26,751 bases of DNA from contig NZ_UQGV01000020.1 in the NCBI RefSeq assembly GCF_900540665.1, positions 1-26,751 of the forward strand, given 5' to 3'. Of the stretch, positions 8,559 to 14,999 are shown piece by piece. The DNA comes from an uncultured Catenibacterium sp. Its GTDB lineage: Bacteria > Bacillota_I > Bacilli_A > Erysipelotrichales > Coprobacillaceae. The notes under the pieces are model-generated. The model had not been told where the DNA came from. It worked only from the letters and a program-made list of their open reading frames with translations, and made no database searches. The translations under genes and the position numbers were made by a program. Position 1 is the stretch's first letter; every line of letters starts with the position of its first letter.

Positions 8559-10682
8559 TTATTTTGCATTAAGCTCAATAACAGTACCTTGTTTCAGTTC
8601 AGTTCCCTTTGTAATACTCTGAGAATAAATAGAACCCAGACCATTCATCTTGATTTCAACACCCGTCAATGATGCAAAGGCTTCTGCTTCTTTACGAGAC
8701 CAGCCAAGCATCGAAGGCATTGTATATTTCTGTCCATCTGTTAATACAAGAACCTTAGAGCCTGTTGTTACTTCAGTTGTACCAGATGGATACTGCCCAA
8801 TAACTGTAGAACCATCACCAATCACAACAGGTGTTAATGAATGCTTCTTTAAGATACCTTCCACATATTGTGTACTCTGGTTCATATAGTTATTTAATAC
8901 ATAAGGTGTTGTATTCACCTTTTCAGTATCTTTACTTAAGATATTTAATGCTGATTTAATAATACTCTTAACAAGTTCACCAGAATAATTTGTACCGCTC
9001 TTCTCATTCTGGAACCAGACGATCACTTCTACCTCAGGATCACGATAAGGTGCCATACCGACAAAGGAATGTGTATGTCTTGTAGATGAATAAGCACCAT
9101 TTTCAGCAATCTGACCAGTACCTGTCTTACCGATAATTTCAACTGATGAGTCCTTATAATCACGACCTGTAGAACCATCAATATTAACAACACCATAAAG
9201 AAGTGTTCTTATCTGTGCAGCTGCTTCAGTAGAATAGATTTTTTTAGAGTAAGACGTCTTAGCACTATAAAGTGTTTTACCATTTGCTGGATTAACTACT
9301 TTTTCTACTAGATAAGGCTCCACTGTACGCCCATCATTCGCAAATGCTGAATAACCTCTTAACAGCTGTAATGTTGTAACAGAAGACCCTTGACCAAATC
9401 CAGTTGTGAAATATTCAAGACTCTTTGTTTTACCATTAAAGCCTTTTACACCACTTCCTGAGAACAAGCCATCTACCTTACTTGTCTGGAATAATCCAAG
9501 ATTCTTATAATCTTCAATAAGACTGGACATATTTGTATGTTCAGCAAGAATATGACAAATAGCTGTATTTGAAGAATGGTACAAACCCTCACGATAAGTA
9601 ATGCTTCCCCATCCTCTTCTATTATGATCATGAATTGTTGCAATCACACGACCATTAGATATATAGTCATATGTTCCTGAGTTGTATTTACTATCTAAGT
9701 CCAATACACCATCAGTTAAAGCATTCGCATATACAAATGGCTTGAAAACTGAACCACATTCAAATGCTTCGTTGAGGAATGTATCATTATAATTTGTAAA
9801 ATTACGTTTATTAGGATCAAATGAAGGATAGTTAGAAATCGCCAGCAACGCACCTGTTTTCGCATTCATAACAGCTGCACAGGCTTTAGTTGCATCCGTT
9901 TTTTCCTGCATATCTTTCATGAGTGAATCCAGTTCTGTCTGAAGAGTAGAATTGATTGTCAAATAAACATCATTACCACTTACTGCCTTCTTATCAGAAA
10001 TAACACCATTAGGCAGTGTATTACGTTTAGAATCTACTAAGTAGATTCTTTCACCATTTGTACCCTTAAGCCAGTTATTGTAGCTCTTTTCAATACCCAT
10101 CTGTCCAATGATATTGTAAGGGTCTGTTTCTGCAGCCACTGCTGCATACCCTACTTCATAACTTGCAAAATCACCAAAACGATAATTACGAGAAGTCACT
10201 TCATCAAATTCAAGACCTGGTAATTCTAATGATTGAATCTTTTCTTTTGTAATAGAAGAAAGATTACGACCATAGTTACCAAACTCTACCTGATATGTAT
10301 TCTGATTAAGACGTGATAAGACTGTTTCTTTTGAAACACCTAGAATAGGTGCCAATAACTCTGCTGTCTTATTCTTATCCACTACATATTGAGGTTCTTT
10401 CTTTGCATTAAGACGTTTTGCAAGAATAGCTCTTAACTTATATTTCTTTACATCAGAGGCCACAATTTCATTATCACTCGTATAAATAGTACCACGGGCT
10501 GCCTGAACAACCTTAGTCACTTGTCCTCCTCCACGATTTTTCGCGAAGTCTCTTACATTGACGTTACTGATCATTGTCTTACCTGTTGTACACAAATAAC
10601 AGACATTGATTCCTAACATAATCATCATAAAGAGGAATACAAGCATAACAATCTGACCGCTTCTATTTCTAGATTTCTTCAT
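8559..10682 (-). CDS. pbpB: Septal class B penicillin-binding protein with PASTA domains
   Basis: This is the division-specific transpeptidase (FtsI/PBP2B/PBP2x type) that cross-links septal peptidoglycan outside the membrane. The 707-residue protein has a short cytoplasmic tail, one membrane anchor (about 11-33) and a PBP dimerisation domain (about 55-225). The transpeptidase domain carries S311-V-F-K314 (nucleophile serine), S370-S-N372 and K519-T-G. Two PASTA repeats fill about 591-707. The start overlaps the ftsL stop as TAATG. Location directly after ftsL is diagnostic. No ftsW-type polymerase gene lies beside it, so its glycosyltransferase partner must be elsewhere. Confidence 0.97.
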   Translation of the reverse strand: MKKSRNRSGQIVMLVFLFMMIMLGINVCYLCTTGKTMISNVNVRDFAKNRGGGQVTKVVQAARGTIYTSDNEIVASDVKKYKLRAILAKRLNAKKEPQYVVDKNKTAELLAPILGVSKETVLSRLNQNTYQVEFGNYGRNLSSITKEKIQSLELPGLEFDEVTSRNYRFGDFASYEVGYAAVAAETDPYNIIGQMGIEKSYNNWLKGTNGERIYLVDSKRNTLPNGVISDKKAVSGNDVYLTINSTLQTELDSLMKDMQEKTDATKACAAVMNAKTGALLAISNYPSFDPNKRNFTNYNDTFLNEAFECGSVFKPFVYANALTDGVLDLDSKYNSGTYDYISNGRVIATIHDHNRRGWGSITYREGLYHSSNTAICHILAEHTNMSSLIEDYKNLGLFQTSKVDGLFSGSGVKGFNGKTKSLEYFTTGFGQGSSVTTLQLLRGYSAFANDGRTVEPYLVEKVVNPANGKTLYSAKTSYSKKIYSTEAAAQIRTLLYGVVNIDGSTGRDYKDSSVEIIGKTGTGQIAENGAYSSTRHTHSFVGMAPYRDPEVEVIVWFQNEKSGTNYSGELVKSIIKSALNILSKDTEKVNTTPYVLNNYMNQSTQYVEGILKKHSLTPVVIGDGSTVIGQYPSGTTEVTTGSKVLVLTDGQKYTMPSMLGWSRKEAEAFASLTGVEIKMNGLGSIYSQSITKGTELKQGTVIELNAK

Positions 10683-10972
10683 TATTCTTCAGCTCCTACT
10701 ACTGCAGCGGCTGCAGAACTAGGCTGATAATCATAACCTTTCTTTGTTGCAACATCTTTCATACGTGAGAAAGAAGCCAATTCCTGTTTAGACATTTCTA
10801 ATGCATCAATATCTGACTGTACTTCAGAAATTTCGTCCTGTGTCTTTTTGATATTTGCATTTAATTTTGATTCATAGGAATTCAAATAAATACTACCTAC
10901 CAAAAATAGTATAAAAGAGAAAGCAAGTAACACTTCTGTCATTTTTAAAAATCTTGATTTTCTTCTTTTCAT
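10682..10972 (-). CDS. ftsL: Cell division protein FtsL
   Basis: FtsL is a small bitopic divisome protein that forms a complex with DivIB and DivIC and activates the septal synthase. The 96-residue sequence has a basic start (MKRRKSRFLKM), one membrane helix (about 11-28), and an outer heptad-rich coiled coil (about 30-70: KLNANIKKTQDEISEVQSDIDALE). A short alanine-rich tail follows. Sequence conservation in this family is poor, so the call rests on size, topology and position between rsmH and the septal PBP gene. Both ends overlap their neighbours through TAATG, indicating translational coupling. Confidence 0.9.
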   Translation of the reverse strand: MKRRKSRFLKMTEVLLAFSFILFLVGSIYLNSYESKLNANIKKTQDEISEVQSDIDALEMSKQELASFSRMKDVATKKGYDYQPSSAAAAVVGAEE

Positions 10973-11910
10973 TATTCATCACGTATCCTTTCTATAACTC
11001 TTAATTTAGCTGAATGAGAACGTCTGTTCTCAGATAATTCTTTTTCATCTGCTACAATAGGCTTTCTTGTTACTTTCTTAAAATGAGGCTGATATTCCTC
11101 TGGAATAACTGGCATACCCATTGGCAAATCTGGTACTGCAGTCTTTTCATTAAACATATACTTAGTGATCTTATCTTCTAATGAATGGAAGCTGATGACT
11201 GCAACACGACCACCTACATTTAATAAATCTAGTGAGTCTGTTAAAGCGCGTTCAAATACATTTAACTCATCATTGACTTCAATACGAATAGCCTGGAATG
11301 TACGTTTTGCTGGATGACCACCTGTACGTCTTGCACGTGCTGGTATTGCCTTTTTCACAACTTCTACTAATTCAAAAGTTGTTTCAATAGGCTTAACCTG
11401 TCTTTCTTTTTCAATCATTCTTGCGATTGATTTTGCAAACTTCTCATCTGCATACTTATATAAAATAGTCACTAAATCCTGATAAGAGTAGTTATTCACT
11501 ACTTCATATGCACTTAATGGCTGTTCCTGATTCATACGCATATCAAGTCTTGCATCTGTATTGTAGCTAAATCCTCTTTCCGCATTATCAAACTGAGGGG
11601 AAGATACACCTAAATCAAATACAATCCCATCTACCTTATATACACCTTCCATAGAAAGTCTTGCCTTAATTTCCTTAAAGTTTGCATGAATAATTGTGAA
11701 GTTATCAGAGATCTTCGCCAATCTTTCTTTCGCAGCATCAATCGCATGTGTATCCTGATCAAAACAGTACAAGTGTCCTGTTGTCAGTTTTTCTAGTATA
11801 CGAGAACTATGTCCCCCTCCTCCTAGAGTACAATCCACATAAATGCCATCTTCTTTTATATTCAATGCATCAATTGTTTCATCTAATAATACACTATAAT
11901 GTTCAAACAT
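10972..11910 (-). CDS. rsmH: 16S rRNA (cytosine(1402)-N4)-methyltransferase RsmH
   Basis: RsmH (MraW) methylates N4 of C1402 in 16S rRNA using S-adenosylmethionine, tuning the ribosomal P site. Near the N-terminus is the AdoMet-binding motif VDCTLGGGGHS. Later come the conserved FDLGVSSPQFD and ARRTGGHPAKRTFQAIRIEVN segments and the C-terminal ISFHSLEDKI. I choose the ATG at 11910 (312 residues, beginning MFEHYSVLLDE as is usual in the family). GAGG lies about 10 bases before it, while the in-frame ATG at 11919 sits only one base from that site and overlaps the mraZ stop. It ends overlapping ftsL. Confidence 0.97.
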   Translation of the reverse strand: MFEHYSVLLDETIDALNIKEDGIYVDCTLGGGGHSSRILEKLTTGHLYCFDQDTHAIDAAKERLAKISDNFTIIHANFKEIKARLSMEGVYKVDGIVFDLGVSSPQFDNAERGFSYNTDARLDMRMNQEQPLSAYEVVNNYSYQDLVTILYKYADEKFAKSIARMIEKERQVKPIETTFELVEVVKKAIPARARRTGGHPAKRTFQAIRIEVNDELNVFERALTDSLDLLNVGGRVAVISFHSLEDKITKYMFNEKTAVPDLPMGMPVIPEEYQPHFKKVTRKPIVADEKELSENRRSHSAKLRVIERIRDE

Positions 11911-11915
11911 ATTTA

Positions 11916-12347
11916 TCATTCCTCATTTTCTGATATTCTTTCTGATATTTCATCAAACTGGTCATCATATTCATCATAGAATGCTTCCCACTCAGCAGTA
12001 TTCCATATTTCAATATGTTCACCAGCACCAACAATTGTACACTCCTTCTCTAAATGAGCATGTGTACGTAATACCTGGGGAATATTGATACGACCTAATT
12101 TATCAAATTCACTGCAATTCATACGTGAAGTAACCATACGCAAATAAGCACGATCTTGTTTTTTCTTATTAGATAGCTTTTTCAGCTCTTCATAATAAGC
12201 CTGCCAGCCCTCTTCCGTATAAACATCTAAGCAGCCTTCGTGGCCTCTCATGATATAGACATGGTCTCCACATTCTCCGCGGAATTTAGCAGGAATGCTC
12301 AAACGGCCTTTAGCATCTAGATTGTGCTTGTATTCACCATAGAACAT
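11916..12347 (-). CDS. mraZ: Transcriptional regulator MraZ
   Basis: MraZ is the DNA-binding regulator encoded first in most dcw clusters. It forms multimeric rings and binds short direct repeats in its own promoter. The 143-residue protein has two AbrB/MazE-like half domains (about 5-50 and 75-125), each with the family DxxGR motif: LDAKGRLSIPAKFR near the start and FDKLGRINIPQVLR in the second. Right upstream lie five repeats in 10-bp phase just downstream of the -10 element, so autoregulation is very likely. Whether it represses, as in E. coli, or activates, as reported for Mycoplasma, cannot be read from sequence, but the site position favours repression. Confidence 0.97.
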   Translation of the reverse strand: MFYGEYKHNLDAKGRLSIPAKFRGECGDHVYIMRGHEGCLDVYTEEGWQAYYEELKKLSNKKKQDRAYLRMVTSRMNCSEFDKLGRINIPQVLRTHAHLEKECTIVGAGEHIEIWNTAEWEAFYDEYDDQFDEISERISENEE

Positions 12348-12351
12348 ACCT

Positions 12352-12401
12352 TACTCACCACACCTTTCCACAATTTTCCACCTTTTTACACTTGTTACCA
12401 C
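12352..12401 (-). promoter_or_regulatory. Probable MraZ operator: five 10-bp phased repeats
   Basis: On the minus strand five consecutive 10-mers begin GTGG, GTGT, GTGG, GTGG and GTGG (GTGGTAACAA, GTGTAAAAAG, GTGGAAAATT, GTGGAAAGGT, GTGGTGAGTA). They start one base after the -10 and end 4 bases before the mraZ ATG. Known MraZ sites are also direct repeats with 10-bp spacing (TGGGN boxes in E. coli, AAAGTGK boxes in Mycoplasma). The function assignment is inference from position and periodicity. Confidence 0.8.
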
Positions 12402-12402
12402 T

Positions 12403-12432
12403 ATTATAGACTTACAATCCACATTCAGACAA
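12403..12432 (-). promoter_or_regulatory. Main dcw promoter before mraZ
   Basis: On the minus strand TTGTCT and a perfect TATAAT are separated by 18 bases. The expected transcription start falls inside the first MraZ-like box, giving a leader of about 50 bases made almost entirely of the repeats. It lies immediately downstream of the rpmF terminators. Confidence 0.8.
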
Positions 12433-12454
12433 GAAATTTATGGAAATAAAACAG

Positions 12455-12489
12455 AAAAAAAAGATTTCTAGCACAAAATGCTAAAAATC
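12455..12489 (-). terminator. Second rpmF terminator
   Basis: On the minus strand an 11-bp stem (GATTTTTAGCA with TGCTAGAAATC, one G-T pair, 5-base loop) is followed by eight T. With the hairpin at 12495-12526 it forms a tandem pair separating rpmF from the mraZ promoter. Confidence 0.85.
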
Positions 12490-12494
12490 CTCTT

Positions 12495-12526
12495 AAAAAC
12501 AAAAAGAGAGAGATTTTCATCTCTCT
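12495..12526 (-). terminator. First rpmF terminator
   Basis: On the minus strand a perfect 8-bp stem AGAGAGAT/ATCTCTCT with loop GAAA starts 7 bases after the rpmF stop codon and is followed by two T runs. Confidence 0.8.
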
Positions 12527-12533
12527 AAAGGAA

Positions 12534-12710
12534 TTATTTTACATCCTTAACTTTAACGCCATTATAATAACCACAATGACCACAAACTCTATGTGCTAAT
12601 TTGAATTCACCACATTCTGGACATTTAACAACTGCAGGAGCTGATAATTTGTCATGAGTTCTTCTCTTGTCTCTTCTTGTACTTGATACTCTTCTAAATG
12701 GTACTGCCAT
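12534..12710 (-). CDS. rpmF: 50S ribosomal protein L32
   Basis: L32 is a small protein of the large ribosomal subunit. The 58-residue product starts MAVPFRRVSSTRRDKRRTHD, the typical basic L32 N-terminus. It carries a zinc-ribbon pair of motifs, CPEC at 30-33 and CGHC at 43-46, so this is the zinc-binding form rather than the cysteine-free paralogue some bacteria use under zinc starvation. The ATG at 12710 follows AGGAGG. It lies 14 bases after yceD, a pairing conserved widely in bacteria, and shares the promoter at 13270-13298. Two tandem terminators follow. The gene is short enough to be missed by length-filtered gene finding. Confidence 0.97.
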   Translation of the reverse strand: MAVPFRRVSSTRRDKRRTHDKLSAPAVVKCPECGEFKLAHRVCGHCGYYNGVKVKDVK

Positions 12711-12724
12711 CTTGTTCTACCTCC

Positions 12725-13240
12725 TTATTCCTGATCCTTGAAATAATCTTTGAGTTTTGCTAAACGGGGATCGATTGTATCCTCTTCTTTTGCGACTACT
12801 TCGCTTTCGTCCATAACTTTCCAGCCTGAACCGCTTGTTTTCATCTTTGCGCCTTCCTTCACAACTCTCATTGGAATAGCCATCATGATTTCTTGGAATA
12901 TGACAGAAGTAAGATCAGCAACATCCTTTCTTGCTTCTACAACATCTTCGTCTTCATCAGGCTTATAAAACGCAAACACAACATCTGTATCAATAGAAAA
13001 TGGGTAATCGACATCTTCCAATGATATAGCGCAAGGAACAACCATTGTTCCCTGAACATGGTATGTTACATAAAGGCGTTCTTCACTACTATTGAAGTTG
13101 CCTGATCCTGTAACTTCCACATCCTTCAAATCATTGATTCGAGATAAGTTATAGAACATTTCTTTAGGAAATGTTATCGTTTCTTCGAAATCAAATTTTC
13201 CATTTTTCTGTTTGACTAACCAGTTACGATTCCATTTCAC
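12725..13240 (-). CDS. yceD: YceD/DUF177 family protein
   Basis: This is the DUF177 protein (YceD; YlbN in Bacillus) encoded next to rpmF in most bacteria. It is linked to 23S rRNA accumulation or large-subunit assembly in some species, but its biochemical role is not settled. Visible features are a family-like start (KWNRNWLVKQ), a mixed alpha/beta body, and an acidic tail ending DPRLAKLKDYFKDQE, which matches the conserved C-terminal DPRLAxLxxL pattern. I choose the GTG at 13240 (172 residues): AGAGGG lies 8 bases upstream and relatives begin MKW. An in-frame GTG at 13249 touches the ribosome site and is less likely. Confidence 0.92.
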   Translation of the reverse strand: MKWNRNWLVKQKNGKFDFEETITFPKEMFYNLSRINDLKDVEVTGSGNFNSSEERLYVTYHVQGTMVVPCAISLEDVDYPFSIDTDVVFAFYKPDEDEDVVEARKDVADLTSVIFQEIMMAIPMRVVKEGAKMKTSGSGWKVMDESEVVAKEEDTIDPRLAKLKDYFKDQE

Positions 13241-13269
13241 CTTGATCACCCTCTATAACTGCATCACCC

Positions 13270-13298
13270 ATTATAATGAAAATGAGATTATAAGTCAA
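13270..13298 (-). promoter_or_regulatory. yceD-rpmF promoter
   Basis: On the minus strand TTGACT and TATAAT are separated by exactly 17 bases, close to the sigma-A consensus and one of the strongest promoters in the window. The start site should be near 13262, giving a leader of about 20 bases. Strong expression fits a ribosomal protein gene. Confidence 0.88.
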
Positions 13299-13377
13299 TC
13301 AAAAAAATCATTTTCTAATGGGCATTAATCGCATATTTTTCAAAATGTCTTTGCGACCTTGTGTATTCTAACATAGT

Positions 13378-13980
13378 TTATTCAAAAAAGATAGATAAAT
13401 TTTCAAAAAGCCATTTAAAACCTCTGATCATTCTTTGATCTGGTTCTGTGAAATGCCCACCATTCTCTTCTATATATATACATTTATTTTGCATTGATAA
13501 GTATTGATACGTTTCTTCTGTATTCCCTCCTACTTGAGCCATAAGTTTATTCTTAGTCTTTGATTCTTTTCTCCCTAGACTCAAATAAACTATTCCTTTT
13601 CTTTTAATCGTATGAAGATAACTCAGCCAGCCTGGATACCATAAAGAACCCGAAGCACTAATACATCCTATAAAGGATTCATGTCTTCCATACATCCACA
13701 AGCTAAACAAACCGCCAAGTGAATAGCCTGCAATAATATAATGATGGGAAGGTGTCATAGTTGAAAGAATCCATTCTTCTAGTTCTTCCCCCTTTCCACT
13801 AAACCCTTCAGTTTCCCATGGAGAGAGTTCACTATTCCAATCCTTGATGACTGGCGCAATCAAACAATAGTCTCCCTTAAAAGATTCAATAATAGAAGTA
13901 CAGTCATGAAAGAAACAATAGATATAAATATCTGCATCTTGATTGCCATATATCTGGCATTCTCTTCCATAATATATCAT
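13378..13980 (-). CDS. Alpha/beta hydrolase, esterase-like
   Basis: The 200-residue protein looks like a small serine hydrolase of the alpha/beta fold. The nucleophile elbow is GYSLGG (about residues 104-109) in the context HHYIIAGYSLGGLFSLWM. A likely catalytic histidine lies late, in ENGGHFTEP. There is no signal peptide, so it should act in the cytoplasm. It resembles the IroE/Fes-type putative esterase group, but the substrate cannot be told from sequence. Its ATG overlaps the stop of the HAD phosphatase gene by four bases (ATGA), so the two are co-translated and may act on related metabolites. No convincing terminator follows. Confidence 0.8.
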   Translation of the reverse strand: MIYYGRECQIYGNQDADIYIYCFFHDCTSIIESFKGDYCLIAPVIKDWNSELSPWETEGFSGKGEELEEWILSTMTPSHHYIIAGYSLGGLFSLWMYGRHESFIGCISASGSLWYPGWLSYLHTIKRKGIVYLSLGRKESKTKNKLMAQVGGNTEETYQYLSMQNKCIYIEENGGHFTEPDQRMIRGFKWLFENLSIFFE

Positions 13981-14798
13981 ATTAAACCAAAATGCTTCAT
14001 AGCATGTGCTAACCCATCTTCATCAACACTATCAGTAATATAATCAGCTACGGCCATCGCTTCATCAGCCCCATTACCCATCGCAATAGCTGTACCAGCT
14101 GTTTCCAGCATTTCTATATCATTAGTGGAATCCCCAAAGGCATAAGCATTTTCAATCGGTTCACCTATGGCTTCCATAAACGTTTTAATGGCAGCCCCTT
14201 TAGATACACCTTTCAACATCATTTCTCCAGCCTTAGCACCAAATGTTGATGTATAGCCTCCAGCTGGTATAAAAGTCATGCATGGATCTAATTCTTCCAT
14301 GAATCTCTCAGTTGCTTCAACTGTATCAAAAGTTGCATCAATCTTTAGAATAGGATTATTTTCAATCTCTTCCATTGTCTTCATATTCTTTTTCTTGAAC
14401 ACTTCTTCTACTGGTAAATCAAATTCTTCTTTAAACCTCTCTTCAAACATGGCATGGGTATACGGATTCTGATAGCCATATTTCCAGTCAATGATCTGAT
14501 AACCCCCACCTAATTCTTCAATAAGTTCAAGTGTTTTCTTTACAACATCATCTGAAATGATTTTCTGTAATTCTGGCTTACCATCATGAATCACTGCTGC
14601 ACCATTCGCAATAATTGCATCTTCTATTCCTGTAAAAGAAATTTCCTTTGTCATAAAATAACTTCTTCCTGTACAAAAGAAACAATGGTGCCCATTTTCC
14701 TTTGCTCTCTTAATAGCCTCTATTGCACTTTGTGGCACAGTATGTGTGACTTCACTTAAAAGCGTTCCATCTATATCAAAAAATAAATATTTCCCCAT
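13977..14798 (-). CDS. Cof-type HAD-superfamily phosphatase
   Basis: This is a HAD-superfamily phosphatase of the Cof (type IIB cap) group, which removes phosphate from small phosphorylated metabolites such as sugar phosphates or cofactors. The 273-residue protein has motif I FFDIDGTLL with the nucleophile and acid aspartates at 8 and 10, motif II FCTGRS, a cap domain in the middle (about 85-190), and motif IV GDSTNDIEML. The start at 14798 has GAGGAG upstream. It shares an operon with the hydrolase gene that overlaps its end. The exact substrate is not predictable, since Cof paralogues are usually promiscuous. Confidence 0.93.
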   Translation of the reverse strand: MGKYLFFDIDGTLLSEVTHTVPQSAIEAIKRAKENGHHCFFCTGRSYFMTKEISFTGIEDAIIANGAAVIHDGKPELQKIISDDVVKKTLELIEELGGGYQIIDWKYGYQNPYTHAMFEERFKEEFDLPVEEVFKKKNMKTMEEIENNPILKIDATFDTVEATERFMEELDPCMTFIPAGGYTSTFGAKAGEMMLKGVSKGAAIKTFMEAIGEPIENAYAFGDSTNDIEMLETAGTAIAMGNGADEAMAVADYITDSVDEDGLAHAMKHFGLI

Positions 14799-14819
14799 AT
14801 ATTTTCTCCTCGTATTAAT

Positions 14820-14851
14820 AGATTATAATGTAATCTCTTTTTAGTATTATA
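14820..14851 (-). promoter_or_regulatory. Candidate promoter region of the HAD phosphatase gene
   Basis: On the minus strand TATAAT occurs at 14846-14851, but no good -35 is seen at 16-18 bases. Downstream is an inverted repeat AGATTA-N5-TAATCT (14820-14836) that could be a repressor site. The rest of the roughly 200-base gap to the divergent gene at 15000 is AT-rich, with a lone TTGACA at 14911 lacking a partner -10. Confidence 0.35.
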
Positions 14852-14972
14852 GTATAAGAATACAAAAAGAAAGATTATTTTCTAATTATGATCAGCTTTT
14901 CAAAACTATTTTGACAAGAATCTATCATCTTTTTTCAATATATTTAAAAATTCTCTATTTTAAGTATTGTTT

Positions 14973-14981
14973 TGATATACT
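14973..14981 (+). promoter_or_regulatory. Extended -10 before the EIIB-ROK fusion gene
   Basis: TGATATACT forms a TGn extended -10 about 20 bases before the start codon, with only a weak -35 upstream. It would put the start of transcription next to the GAGG ribosome site. Confidence 0.4.
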
Positions 14982-14999
14982 TTTAACGAGGTGATAAAT

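Noticed and set aside
12352..12401. The short phased repeats as a CRISPR remnant
   Set aside because: Units are 10 bp with no spacers and lie in the mraZ leader; an MraZ operator explains them better.
14911..14916. A consensus TTGACA before the EIIB-ROK gene
   Set aside because: No -10 occurs at 16-18 bases; the extended -10 at 14973-14981 is a better candidate.
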